Positions 1-12,760 of a DNA stretch of 64,000 nucleotides are shown in pieces. Position numbers and translations under genes: made by a program. Within the stretch, counting starts at the first letter, position 1; every line of letters begins with the position of its first letter. The notes beneath the pieces are model-generated. The model saw only the letters and a program-made list of their open reading frames with translations, did no database searches and was not told the DNA's origin. Location of the stretch: positions 104,176,562-104,240,561 of the forward strand of contig OW799236.1 in NCBI GenBank assembly GCA_941918925.1, in the 5' to 3' direction. This stretch comes from Phyto melanocephala (taxonomy: Eukaryota > Arthropoda > Insecta > Diptera > Rhinophoridae).

Positions 1-2384
1 ATTGTTTTAGGAGAAATGAAGAATTATTTTAGGACAACCACTAAATGTTACAGTTTTGTATGGTTTGTGGTAAGAAGGAATTATAGGGACATATTTTTTT
101 TTAAACTAAAGTAGAACTGCGATAACGGTCAATAGAAATCGCTACAGGGCGATAATCTAAAGCTGTTTTATGTTTATAATGAAAAGAGAATATGAAGTTT
201 CAACATATTAGGAAAAAGAAAGAAAAGTTCGATATTCCAATTATTCCTCTTATTCTATAAGTGAGTTGATCAAAACTATCGTGTGATTTGTAGAATTTAG
301 ACTATAATTTGTGGGGTTTTTTAAATCAAAAGTGTACAGCAAAAACCCTAAACAATCTAAGAGGTTTAAAACAACATTATTGAGCATATATCATCCATTG
401 TAAAAAACTTATTGAAAAAAGTGATTGAGAATTTTAGTAAAAGATTAGGCGACTACCAAACTAGTAGCAGAGGTCACATTAATACATTCCTAACCGGAAC
501 TTATTTGTTGTAAACCAAAATAAAAATATTTTTAATATCTCAAAACAAACCCTTTTTTTCAATTAAATTAAAATGATACCTTAAATTTGTTGATCCTTAA
601 TATAATGAAATGATAAATTACCTTCACAGTCAACACCTGAAAAAATATCATCGTCACCACATTTTACTATGGTTGACAGAATGATAAATGCTTGAAATTG
701 ATGACATCTACAACTAAATTCATAATTCAAAATATTCACAAAACATTTATTTTTTCGTTGATATTTAGCACATTTTTATTTTGTTTAGATTTTATTTATT
801 TATTCTTTTTTATAATATTTGCAATTATTTTAGTGGAAACAATATTTATTTTCTAAAAAAAAAATTTTAGATTTTAGTTTTATTTTTTGTTTTTATTTTA
901 AAATTGTTGCCGTTTTATTAAGCTGCTTATTTTAAATTTATTTGTTCATTTATTTATATTTTTAAATTAATTTTATCTACAATATTCTTATTTAAAAAAG
1001 CTGTATTGTTAAATTCGTTGTGACTGCATACACACATATTTGAATGCGTTATATATAAATAACTTTTAAATAAATAACGCAGTGCAAAAATCACAGACTA
1101 AACTAAATACATTGCTTGGATGATTTTAAGCTATTGTAAAAAGAACTTACTATATTTGGATATTTGTTTGATTGAAGATCACAAGATTATCATATTATAA
1201 ACGAAAACGATAATTAACTAAACCCGTATAATAATTAAATTGCTAAAAATATCAAAAGGTATTTTCGTTTACAAAACAGTTAAAAATTTTTATTATATAA
1301 ATATACATATTTACGGTCTAATTCATAAAAACTAAAAGAGCTTTATAAGAGGTTTATTACTCAAATTTTTATAGAAAATCAGTTTAATAAACCTTTTATA
1401 AATCATTAATAACTTTTATAAATAAGGCAGTTAATATTTATTTATTTATTTATTTATTTATTAACAATTAACTTGCAATTAAAATATATAACTAATTTAA
1501 TAATAACAGCAATAGCAACATAGGCCTTCAGCTTTACATTATTAATAATAAAACTATAATAAAATATAAAATATGTGCTCTATTGAACATTTTAGTACTT
1601 TATTGTTAGACCATGTGAGGTCGTGCTAAAAATGTTCAATTGATTTGGAAAAAGTAGAAATTTTATTAAAAAACAAGGTATAAAAAAAATATTACAACTC
1701 ACCATGGTGTCAACTGGTGTCCTCATGGGTTATTGATGTTCTAACATGTCCTTGATTTAAAAAAAAAATAAATGTAGATGAGTTCTTAAATTCTTAAATT
1801 TTCACTACCAAATTACATCAAATTAAAATACTACAGGTTGTTATAAATAATTTTGTAATAAATTATAACTAATTTTTAACTATTTTTTTTTCAACTAAGT
1901 TTTTAAGGAAATAATTTTTATAGCGTTTTAATAGTTTTATGACCAAAATTCGATAACCAATTATTTTAAACTCCTAATGTTTTTCAAATCCATTTGGATA
2001 TTCAAATAGCAAAAAGTTTGCCATTAACTATAACCACGTTAAATTTTTAACACCAAGATTAAGAAAGAAAACTTTTATTTTGCTTTCTCCTTGTTAATAA
2101 TTTTGCTGCAGGTTGCTTGAAAATCAATGTAATTAAATCAATAAAGTATCTAATAAAATTTAATCGAAAACTTGTCATGATATTTAAAAATGTTCTCCAA
2201 TTTCCGGCATTAATAATTAAAGTTAAAATTCTGCAAACTAAAATTGCTAAGTTCATAGTTATCAAGGTTATCAGCCAACAATTTTATAACTCACACTTCT
2301 TCCTTTTCTTCTTAAATTCTTATTTATTTATTTTTTTTTGAGTAATTTTTCAAAATTTTTTTATAAACACCAACAAAAAGGAGT
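1..2384. other. AT-rich intergenic DNA, no gene seen
   Basis: The stretch is strongly A+T-rich, with many homopolymer runs and frequent stops in all frames. The only open frames are below about 75 codons and have biased, low-complexity composition. I see no splice-linked exons, RNA gene or recognisable transposon body. Confidence 0.6.
1434..1462. repeat. (TTTA)n microsatellite
   Basis: About seven uninterrupted TTTA units lie in AT-rich DNA. It could be a simple-sequence locus or the worn tail of a retroposon, but no retroposon body is recognisable next to it. Confidence 0.8.
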
Positions 2385-2441
2385 GTGGAGTGTGGGGTAT
2401 ATTAATTTTGTCATTCCATTTGTAATGCAAGAGTAGTACAT
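2385..2441 (+). mobile_element. Short DINE-1-like 5'-end fragment
   Basis: A GGGGTATATTAATTTTGTC segment followed by CATTCCATTTGTAA matches the 5' end of the long DINE copies, which read GGGGGTATATTCATTTTGTC and then CATTCCGTTTGTAACAC. The rest of the element is missing. Confidence 0.6.
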
Positions 2442-2531
2442 ACTTCACTTTATTGTTTTCGAGTAGCTAATTACCACGAAAACTATATTTATTGTATTTA
2501 GGACCTTAATCTATATATATAAAAGAGTAAC

Positions 2532-2566
2532 GTGACTGACTGACTGACTGCATGACTGACTGACTG
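2532..2566. repeat. (GACT)n microsatellite near the Helitron 5' end
   Basis: This is a run of GACT units interrupted once by CAT. It lies about 20 bp inside the Helitron 5' end, a place where other Helitron copies in this window carry a (TG)n run. Confidence 0.85.
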
Positions 2567-3461
2567 ATTCATCATCGCACAGCCCAAACGCAAAGAGCTA
2601 GAGACATGAAATTTGGACAATCGTTTCCTCTTTCAATGTGTAGCTCCACTAGGAAGGGATTTTTGGAAATTCGTACTTTAAGGGGGTAAAAAAGGGTAAA
2701 AACGGGTAAAATCGGTAATCTTATATCTGCTAAACTAACAATGATACAAATTAAATTGAAAAAGTATTGTAATTTGCACAAAAAATAAGCTGACATGTGT
2801 CTGGCCTTTTTTAGAATTTTCAACCCCTAAGGGGGAAAAACGGGTAAAAACTGTAATTTGGTACCTTTTTGGTACCCTATGTAACTTCCAAACCCATAAA
2901 GCTAGGAAAAAAATTTAAACTGTATTAGGTAGTCCGCAAAAAAATATTAATAGAAATTTGGCACTTTTTTCAAATTCATATGTATAAGGGGTTAAAATTG
3001 TCCCTTTTTTTGGTACTTTTTTTAAAATAAACTTTTCTTATATTATTCAATGGGACAAAATTTGACAATTATTATTTCCTAATAGAATATGGACAACTAT
3101 TTAGGTGAAATTTTTGGAAACTTTTTTGGGAACAAAAAAGGTACCAAAAAGGGGAAAATTCCGGAAAATGTATGTAGTTCCTAATTAGACGGCCAATTTC
3201 CACAAAATTTTTAATTGGGATTTCACTAGACATAAAAAATTATGTAATTTAGTAAAAATTTAAACACATTCATAACAGGGTATAAAAGGGAAAAATCGGG
3301 AAGAGTTTGGTACTTTTTAGAACATAATTACTTTTATGCAAAAAAGAGTCGATTTACTGACTTTAAATCATGTCTATTAATATATTTTGTTACATAGATA
3401 TTTGAACATTTTAAACTTGGAATTTGGAACTTGGACTAAAAATGTACTTTTTCGCTTTTCT

Positions 3462-4420
3462 ATGGTACTTTTTGTATTTTCTACGTTTATAAAGGTAGAA
3501 TTGTAAAATAAAGGACTATTGATTTCAGGTTAGACTAAAAATGTTATGGGTGACCAAAAAGGTACTTTTTTGAATTTTTATGGTACTTTTTATATATTCT
3601 ACGTTTGCGAAGCTAGAATTTTAAAATTAGTGGCTATTGATAAAAGGTGAGACCGAAAATCTTATGGTCGACCAAAAAGGTACTTTTTTGAATTTGAATG
3701 GTACTTTTTGTATTTTCTACGTTTATGAAGGTAGGATTGTACAATCAAGGACTATTGATACAAGGTAAGACTAAAAATTTTATGGGCAACCAAAAAGGTA
3801 CTTTTTTGAATTTTTATGGTACTTTTTCTATTTTCAACGTTTGCGAAGCTAGAATTTTAAAATTAGTGGCTATTGATACAAGGTGAGACCGAAAATATTA
3901 TGGTCGACCAAAAAGGTACTTTTTTGAATTTTTATGGTACTTTTTGCATTTTCTACGTTTATAAAGATAGGATTATACAATCAAGGACTATTGATTCTAG
4001 GTGAGACAAATAATGTTATGGGCGACCAAAAAGGTACTTTTTTGAATTTGTATGGTACTTTTTGTATTTTCAACGTTTGCGAAGGTAGAATCTTGAAATT
4101 AGTGACAATTGATACAAGGTGAGGCTAAAAATGTTATGGGTGACCAAAGAGGTACTTTTTTGAATTTGAATGGTACTTTTTGTATTTTCTACGTTTATGA
4201 AGGTAGGATTATACAATCAAGGACTATTGATACAAGGTAAGACTAAAACTTTTATGGGCGACCACAAAGGTACTTTTTTGAATTTTTATGGTACTTATTG
4301 TATTTTTAACGTTTGCGAAGCATGAATTTCGAAATTAGTGACTATTGATACAAGGTAAGGCTAAATATGTTATGGGCGATCAAAAGGGTAGTTTTATGCA
4401 TTATAATGGGACCTTTTGAA
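3462..4420 (+). repeat. 118-bp tandem repeats arranged as 236-bp dimers
   Basis: The anchor ATGGTAC (ATGGGAC in the last copy) occurs at 3462, 3580, 3698, 3816, 3934, 4052, 4170, 4288 and 4406, exactly 118 bp apart each time. Units alternate between an A type (CTACGTTTATRAAGGTAG-like) and a B type (ACGTTTGCGAAGCTAG-like), giving a 236-bp higher-order unit. Short open frames at 3698 and 3934 are only repeat-borne. The array lies inside the Helitron. Confidence 0.9.
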
Positions 4421-4977
4421 TTTCCTACGTTTAAAAAGTTAAAATTGTGAAATAAAGGATTATTTATTCAAGTTTATAATTAAAATGATATTAAAGACAC
4501 AAAAAAGCCTTTTCGCATTTTTATTGTACTCTTTGTATTTTTACGTTTGTAAACATAGATTGTTAAAATTAGTGTTTTTTGATGCGAGGTCTAAGTCCTA
4601 ATATTATGGACGACCAAAATTACTTTTTCTCTTTTTATATATTTTGTATACATAGAATTCTAAATAAAGGTAATAATAAACCAAGTGGAAGTTTTATTGA
4701 AGGAAAAAATGTTTCTTTTATTATTTTAGGGTAGTTTTTGCAATATATGAATCTTAATTTTTGAAACTCAGTAGCATTGATCTTTTTAGTTAGGAAATAT
4801 ATGCCCGATATATCCTTACTCTACTTTTTATATTTCTAAGTAAATTGAATCAGAGATACAAATTTTCATAAATTGAACCAAAAATATTTAATAATTATAA
4901 ATAGAACTTGAGCATTCAATAAATAGTAAGAGCTGCGCTAACGAAGTAGCGGGTTAAATGCTAGTATTATATATTTT

Positions 4978-5412
4978 TACTAAGTCCTGGGAACAAATTA
5001 CGGTATTCGATTACTATCGAAATATAACTCAAACGATCGAGTTCGCTGTGCTTTTCGTATAGAGAATTTTAAAATTTCCCTTATGTTCCCTTATCTGTAG
5101 TACTTATCACAGTAGTAATCTACCAGAAAAATCTAGAAATATAAAATTTCCAGAATACTATAACGTCATTAATATCAAATCTGTTTATTAGGAAGAGAGA
5201 GAAGGTAATACAAAATTTCTTTTTATCATCGAACAAAATTGCGATTACGTCTGAACGCAATGCCGTGGATAGATAAAATTATACAAATATATATCCTGAG
5301 AAAAAAACATATGTTTAACGAAAGGAGTTAATATATAAAATTTTGAAAAACTTAACCCGCACAGTGTTGTTTTTAGCCTATTTATAACCAAAAATTATTA
5401 TCACGACTCCTA
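4978..5412 (+). mobile_element. Decayed DINE-1-like fragment
   Basis: The stretch at 5225-5395 can be followed against the long DINE copies: CATCGAACAAAATTGCGATT, then an ATATATCCTGAG block, then AAAGGAGTTAAT, then CCGCACAGTGTTGTTTTTAG. Many substitutions and small indels show it is old. The start is uncertain. Confidence 0.55.
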
Positions 5413-7106
5413 AATTTAGCAAATACATACAACATTTTGGTCAGTATTATTGCAAAACAAGAAAATGAAGATGATAAACCATATTAAACACCCTCGTTCC
5501 GTTTACGTTAAAAGCATTAATTATTACATAATGTGAACTTTATTAGGACCGTCACAAATTTGAATTAAAATGGTTTCACTTTTGAATTTCCTAACGTTTT
5601 ATTTTACTTTCTTCAGATTTTTTTTAATTTTTTTAGGGCTTAAATTTTTTAAACACAAATAATTTTATATCTTAGGTTGATACTTAGTAATTTTTTAAGA
5701 TTTTATATACAAAAATATGGAGAAAATCGATGGTCGCACGTAGAAAGGCCCTTAGTAGTAATTTTTACGATAATGTGTTTTTCAATGATTTCAGTACATA
5801 TCACACAAGTACACCTCGACACAAAAATTTTATGGATAGTATCAAAACTAACAGCTTTAAAAGCAATTCAACAAAATAAATTATATTATAATAAACCAGT
5901 TTGTATTATGTTTCTTCCTTCCCCTGTAAAGTTGCAATTATTTGTGCCAGGTCCTTCCTACCTGTGACCAAAGAAAAATTTATTTAGCGTCCCAAATGTA
6001 TGTATACTAAAATATATTTAACATGAGTCATGTAAATACAAATAAAATATTTAACTAAATTTTTTAAGTTAAACTTGAGAAATAATTTGTTTTAAATTTT
6101 CGTTTAACTTCTTCTCAAAAAACAATGTGCAATAAAAATTTATCTTTCGAACGGAATTACTTTTTGAAATAAATCAGAATGTAGGAAAAATATTAAAATT
6201 TTAATTTTCTTATGTGCGAAATTGAAGTTACAAGAACAATTCAGCACATATAGTTTAAAATTTTTCATGCAGCAAATGTCATGATTTGTACTCGATCAAT
6301 TTCAACTTTCTTCTTTTCTATATGCAACCAGCTGACATTTTTTTAACTTTTTTTGCAATAAGTTTGCATACAAATATCTGTAAAACTATTCAAATCATTT
6401 TCACATACATATTCATCTATAGCACATCAAAGAAATTGTTCTACTAAAACACATATACCTAATCACATGTGCTTTGCTTTTGCCAAAGAAAGTGTTATCT
6501 GCATAAAAATATACAAAGTATTAACATTGTACCTGTTTAGCATAATATCAACATTTTATGTGAAGTGAGTAAAAATTATTCTTGTAAACGAAATAATATG
6601 ATAACATATACAAATTGCTCTCTTATGCCACGGTGCTACAAGAGGAAGATAAAATAAGCAAATATTTATTCTTAAAAGATAAAAAAAAACTCTGGATTAA
6701 GATATTAAAAATTTTAGATGTGTTATGCAATTTTGTTAATGTATACATATTTTTCATTACCTTAAGCATAAAGTACCATGATGACAAGAATTTTTATTGT
6801 TCCTAATTTTTTGACTCGTCGGACGCTTGTGTTCGGCCAGACCTTTATTTGTTGGCTATAAACACTTAAAAAAGAAATCTTGGGAGGGATATTGAAGAAA
6901 AGTTCTTCGAATATATTACTGCACATATCACATTTACAGTTGTCGACACAATTATTTTCACAAGAAAAAAAAATCACTTATTTCTTTTTAACTTTAAAAA
7001 ATGATTTGTTGAAATTTGCTTGTGGAAGTCTCACATAAATCTTCTTATTCGATGAATTGTTTTGGAATGATCAGTCCGACGAACTTTTCTTCAAAACTCT
7101 ACTGGC
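5413..7106. other. Intergenic DNA, no gene seen
   Basis: AT-rich DNA. An open stretch of 96 codons (5677-5967, +) has no start context, no detectable domain and no splice partner. I regard it as chance. Nothing else is assignable. Confidence 0.5.
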
Positions 7107-8514
7107 TTTTTATACCCGCCACCAAAAAAATGGTGGGGGTATATTCATTTTGTCATTCCGTTTGTAACACATCGAAATATCCATTTTAGACCCCATAAAG
7201 TATATATATTCTGAATCAGGGTTTGATTTGATGACGATCTAGCTATGTCCGTCCGTCTGTCCGTCTGTTGAAAGCACGATAGAGGTCGCACCGAAAAAGC
7301 TAGGCGGCTCAAATTTTACCAGAATCTTTCTTATAGACAAGGTTTGTTTGGTATTCAAAATGGGCTAAATCGGAATATTAGGAAGAGAGTTATAGCTCGA
7401 AAAGCAAGAGTAGGTCGAAAAACCCTGTCCTTCGAACATCGAATAAAATAGAATTGTGTCCAAACGCATTAACGTAGACTCATTAAACTTCGAATATATA
7501 TTTCCTTAGTAAAAACAATATCTGTCCCTGAAAATTATGTAAATCTATGCATTAGGAAAGGAGTTATCGATCAAAATGTACGAAAATTTATACCGCACAG
7601 TGTATTTTCGGTATATTTAAAAACAAAAACGTCATAAAAGCAACAAAATTGGATGTACGACCCTGAAATTTTCAACACATGGCTTTTTGGTCAAATGCTT
7701 TGTTCTAACGGAAAATCAATGTGCCACGCCCACTTTTACGCCCACCTCCCATATAACGTTTTACCAAAATTCATATAATTTCTCTATTAATATAGATTTT
7801 GGAATAAAAAAGGACTATATTGAAACATCTAGGTAGTACTCACTGGCAAAAATAACTTTGACACGCCTACTATAACGCCCAATTTTTACGTTATCTACCG
7901 TTAATGAAATTTAAATGCTCATAAAACCGCCAAAAAAAGAGGTATGATGATAAAATATGCTGTGTATATCCCTCCAGGCAATATCATTACTGTGCTAAAA
8001 AATTAGGGTGCCACGCCCACTTTTACGCCCACCTCCCATATAACGTTTTAACTAAAATTCATATAATTTCTCTATTAACAACGATTTTGGAATAATAAAG
8101 GGCTATATTGAAATATCTAAGTTGTACTCATTCGCAAAAACAACTTTGACACGCCTACTATAACGCCCACTTTTCACGTTATCTACCGTTATTGAAATTT
8201 AAAAGCTCATAAAACCGCCAAAATTAGAGGTATGATGATGAAATTTGCTACATATATATCCTTCTAATCAGAGTAATTGTTGTGCCAAAAAGATAAGGTG
8301 ACACGCCTATTTTAACGCCTACCTCCCATATAACGGTTTATCTTAAATTCATCTAATTTCTCTATTGACAAAGTTTTTGGGAAAATAAAGGACTATATTG
8401 AAATATCTAAGTTGTATTTATTAGCAGAAACTTTATTGACACGCCTACTTTAACGCCCACTTTCATTGAAAGACTACATTTAGAAAAGCATTTTAGTAGC
8501 ATATCGAAGTTATA

Positions 8515-9101
8515 AAGGGTGGTTAAATTTTAAGGGCCGATGTTGAATTTAAATAAAACACAAATTATTGAGGAAATTATTATTATTTATTTTTGTAATG
8601 ATAATATTTGTATGGTTCAATTATGTATTTAACAAAATATCGGCCAAATGCCCCCCCCCCCCCCATCCTTGGCGCCTTTCCTCTATCTGATTGTCCAAAT
8701 TTTCAATGACAATGTTGATGCTCAATTGTTTTGCCACACTATCGCAAAAAACAGCAATGGTTCCCATTCAACGAACTAAGAAGGCATTCACAGATTTTCT
8801 AACATTTTATACAGACCTGTTTTGCAGAAATTTAAATATATTTTACAATTCTCCCGATTGTGGACGAATTTGAACGATTATGTTGATCAAAAGAATTACG
8901 AAGTGTACAAAATGCATATTGATTTAAACGCCCATTTTTATAAAAAACCTGAATAACTTTAACGCGTTGCTCATTTGCGTTCTTTTTCACTGTTCAAATT
9001 AAGTTAGTCTGAGATTGAGAAAGGTCAAATGAAATGCAAAAAAAAACTTGTTGTTTGTGTGGCTCACCTTCAACATGGACCATTAAAATTTAACCACCCT
9101 C
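8515..9101 (-). mobile_element. Internally deleted mariner-like element inside DINE copy 1
   Basis: TA dinucleotides flank both ends. The ends are inverted (AAAGGGTGGTTAAATTTTAAG and, from the other side, GAGGGTGGTTAAATTTTAATG). The minus strand encodes a damaged transposase C-terminus ending in GG/HLADIL-like residues, interrupted by a 15-base C run near 8651. The catalytic DDE/D domain is deleted. Confidence 0.8.
8651..8665. repeat. Poly-C run
   Basis: About fifteen C residues occur where related copies have only 6-9 G/C. It lies in the Gly-Gly codons of the mariner transposase relic and may be slippage or a sequencing length error. Confidence 0.8.
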
Positions 9102-9242
9102 TACAAAGTGATAATTATTTTATTATAAAGAGATTATTCCATAATGATTAACATAATAGTAAATATTGTGCTTTAAATGTTCACAAAATTGGTGGTGGGT
9201 ATAAAAGATTCGGCACAGCCGAATATAGTGCTCTTACTTGTT

Positions 9243-12200
9243 GATATGTGCATTAGCAAAAGCTAAACGCTTGAGTTTGTTTCTTTTTTAATTTATATGA
9301 AATATCTCTTGCTATGTAAGTCTAAAAACATGATTCTTTCAAGCGGCGCCGAATCATCAGCTTACTAATTGAAATACTGCATGACTTATTTCATTCATCT
9401 GCGGCTCCTTAACGTTTAAACAAAACGTTTGTTTTAAATTTTTCCAAGATGATAAGGTCTTAACTTAGAGTTGTTTTGCGTTTCGCACTGGAACGCGGTA
9501 AACTGTATACATTGTTTGTTTATTTGAAAATAAAGAGTTTGACGCGACAAAATGAACTTGTTAGCCATGTCTTTGCCATGAGCTTTGCTACTATTGAAGC
9601 TCTAACAACATTAGGTTACTCAGCCGTTGTCACCATATTTTCAAATCGCAGATTAATCGAAATTATAAATGATTACACAAAAAAATAATAATAACAATTT
9701 TAGTTGACCTTTCATTGCAAAGAACACACAAGGAAACTGATATAAAGGGCATGTCAAAATACTTATGCCGAAGCGAAAGTTCCTGCCTATTATCATTCTA
9801 ATCAGCAGTTTAAAAATGCCAAAAATAATGTACAAAATATTTTACATAAGTGTTTTTGATGTGCGCTTTGTTTTGAGCAAAATGAATTGCCGATAGATAA
9901 GAGAACGACTTGTCAAGATAATTATGCTTATGACTGTATGTTTCATATCTCTGCAAATAATAAAAAAAACCATACATTTGCTACTTAAAATTAAATAAAT
10001 TAATTTGTTGGTATTATACCATCGACTATATTTATTATTGTTTGATAATGGTATTTTTTTTAAACATATACATATCGATATATAAATGTAAACACATGTG
10101 GTATTTACTAATAAATTTCACAATTGAATTGCTTTAAACTCGCTTATGCTAATACATTTTATCCCTTATTTAAAAAAAAAAACAATTTACAGCTTCATTT
10201 TGCTTGTACAATATTAAATAACAACATGTGGATTCTGTCAAAAAGTTTGATTTTCATTCATGCTCACTTTAAAGGAAAAATATAATATTTTAATTTAAAT
10301 AAATCAATGGCTTTACCCCATACAAATTTAATATGCCAACAATTAATATTAAATATCAGAAAGAGTAAAATATTATTATATTTTAATCATACGAGAGTAA
10401 ATAGAAGGTACATGTTAATTATTATTAAATTGTGGTTTTACTTTACAATATTAAATTAAAGTATATCATAACATGACAATTTGCACATTTAAATTATTGT
10501 TAATTTAACGGAAATTGTTCAACATGTCATACACACTTGACGAGGCTTATCACATAAAATAAAGAGTGAAATAAATGAATAAACAAATAAATGGTGAAAA
10601 TGGAAAAATATATTAACTAATATTTTTATAATAATAAAAAAAAATTTGCAGGTAATACAAATATTGACATACATTAAGCAAGTTATGGAGTTAATTTTTA
10701 CATCACATGAAAGTACAATCGTTGAGATTATTTTTGGAATGCGATATCGTTCCAATGTGCGCAGCACAATAAATACTTATTTCAACTGAAAAACCTAGAA
10801 CTTAGTATTTAATGTTGGTATACAAACCTTTTCATGTTTTGGCGGGTTCGTGTGGATATAACTTCAAAAAAAAGAATTCTTAAGATGTAACGTAATAAGG
10901 AGCATTTTGAGGACGAATTTGCCTTCAGTAATTTTGGTGTAACGTATGGTGTTATGAAGTCGAAATTATTGTAAAAATTATTTTATATAATGGCCCCAGA
11001 AGTCCAAATTTTTCATGTCTTAAGCTCACAAATCAACCAAAATACTAAGAATTTCATCTTCTAAGTTGGCCTACAAATCTTTAAAAATTTTGGCATGTTC
11101 GCGCAGACCAATATATGGTGTAACTCCAAAGAAGTCTTAAGAAGTAAAATTGTACAAATGAAACCAAAACTTAAGACCGAAATTAGCCTTAAATAAATTA
11201 GTTGTGTCGTTTTCTGTGTAATTGTTGCGCTGTCTCTTTGGAACGACATATTAGCCAAGTCATGGCGTCAAGCTTCATTTACAAATTTCTAATATAACGA
11301 TATTTTAGTGCGTCGTTTCCATTACAAAAAAATATTTAATGACATCGCCGGCATTACATCGACAGCAAACCGATAAGACAAGTCTTGTGCATTACTTAGG
11401 GCTTCTCACTCAAATAAGTACAATAATTTTGTTTGATTACAAATCCATGGAGTTAGAGGTAAGCATCAGCAGAAATTTGCATAAAACTCAATAAAAATAA
11501 TTGGAAAACTTGCAAATACTCCCAAATTAAATAGATTAGTTATACTTTTTAGGATTGACGTCTCTAATAGCAAATGTATTGCAAAGTCAACTTCATTACT
11601 TTTCTAGAAATATCAAAAACAAAACACGTGGGGTCTACTTTAAATGTCGAAGTAAAAACATAATTAAAAACTTTATATTACAACCCATTTTAAAGATAAT
11701 TCTCTTCCTGTTGTAAAGAAGTCAAATATACGAGACTTCTATTCTCTCACCATCTATGTGCATTAAACAAAAGGTAACAAAAACACTTGAAGGTGGTACA
11801 CTATGTGGCATGGCGAAGGAAATAACTACAGCTACCCATTAGGCTGCTGATAGCTTTCTCATACACTGTGCTGACAAAGTTTACACTATGTGTTTAAGTG
11901 TTACGCCTCAATAGTAGATATTTAGGAAGAATAGAGGAGAGAATGAAAAATTAGGAATGGTTAAAAGGAAAGGTAAATGTATACCCTACAATCGATCGAA
12001 GAGACTGAGGACACTCCTGGCAGCCCCATTACGAATTCTCTAGTCCACAGCCCGAGACATCAAGTTATCTAGTCTTTAAACCTTAGAATTACGAGCTCTG
12101 ACTACTGCAGATCGTATATTATGGCTGCACTTGATCGAACAACACAACACTTCTTTAAATAGACAACTGCAAAAAGCATGTTGTCAGTTAAATTTTTTAG

Positions 12201-12640
12201 CCATTAGCTTTTATTGCAAGGACCATGTTGTTGGTATATTTGGATTAATTTTGGATAAGAAGGAAAATTCCAAGCTTTACTTAAGCGAGTTTCTTAGATT
12301 TTAACTGCAAATATTGGGTATGAATAAAATATAGAATTTTAAGGACACAACAAACAAACGGTTTAAATATTTTTGTTAGCTAATTTACAATATTCAAAGG
12401 CTTTTTGACATTAATAAGATTTAACTTAATGGACTTTAACCAAAAATAAACCAATTTGATTATATGTCACTCGCCGTAATGCCATAACAATGAATTATTT
12501 AGTCTGTGATATTTTTTTAACTAATTAAGTTTTGTGTTGTATTGTCTGCCTTTAAAAATAATTTAAGTTTTGTTTTGTGGAGTCTACATTTACGAAGGCG
12601 TGATATTATTTAAAAAAAATTTATTTTAACTTTAAAGACG
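9243..12640. other. Intergenic DNA, no gene seen
   Basis: This 3.4-kb gap holds AT-rich sequence with short open frames of 60-82 codons on both strands. They lack domain signatures, a credible start context or splice continuation. I find no transposon termini, tRNA-like sequence or strong simple repeats. Confidence 0.5.
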
Positions 12641-12664
12641 AAATATTAAATAAATATTAAGTCC

Positions 12665-12694
12665 CTGATGAAGTTGGAAAAAACACCAACGAAA
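12665..12694 (+). other. Hammerhead-ribozyme-like core motif
   Basis: CTGATGA (12665-12671) is followed by an A, a 5-bp helix GTTGG/CCAAC (12673-12677 and 12686-12690), and GAAAC. This resembles the CUGAUGA-helix II-GAAA core of hammerhead ribozymes such as those in Penelope-like retroelements. The extra A before helix II and the lack of a clear helix III/I partner weaken the case. Confidence 0.25.
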
Positions 12695-12760
12695 CGTGTG
12701 AATTATTAAATAATGAAGATATAAAGTCTTTTCGTTACTTTCTACGACCTTAAAAGCCTG

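Larger units (their letters stand above)
2510..4964 (+). mobile_element. Non-autonomous Helitron (2.46 kb)
   Basis: The element starts with TCTATATATATAAAAGAG directly after an A. It ends with CTAG directly before a T, so it sits in an A|T target without a duplication, as expected for Helitrons. Nine bases upstream of CTAG is a perfect 5-bp hairpin (CGCTA, 4936-4940; TAGCG, 4947-4951). The 5' part holds a (GACT)n run, the middle many TACCAAAAAGGTAC-type motifs, and 3.46-4.41 kb a 118-bp tandem array. No Rep/helicase coding capacity is visible, so it is non-autonomous. Terminal features are seen directly; the class follows from Helitron rules. Confidence 0.82.
7107..9242 (+). mobile_element. 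DINE-1-like/Helentron element, copy 1 (carries a mariner derivative)
   Basis: The 5' end has TATACCCGCCACC paired with GGTGGGGGTATA, then GTCCGTCCGTCTGTCC. The 3' end has GGTGGTGGGTATA, the hairpin ATTCGGCACAGCCGAAT and CTTACTTGTT. This is the DINE-1/INE-1 plan: sub-terminal inverted repeats, internal repeats with GCCACGCCCAC, and a 3' stem-loop. No protein is encoded. About 2.5 internal ~286-bp repeats lie between 7.7 and 8.5 kb. It is one of only two long copies in the plus orientation. Confidence 0.88.

Noticed and set aside
3698..4122. Two 62-codon frames starting MVLF
   Set aside because: They are two phases of the 236-bp dimer in the Helitron array. Neither extends beyond one unit.
5677..5967. 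96-codon plus-strand frame
   Set aside because: No recognisable domain, no signal peptide, no splice partners; expected by chance in 1.7 kb of AT-rich DNA.
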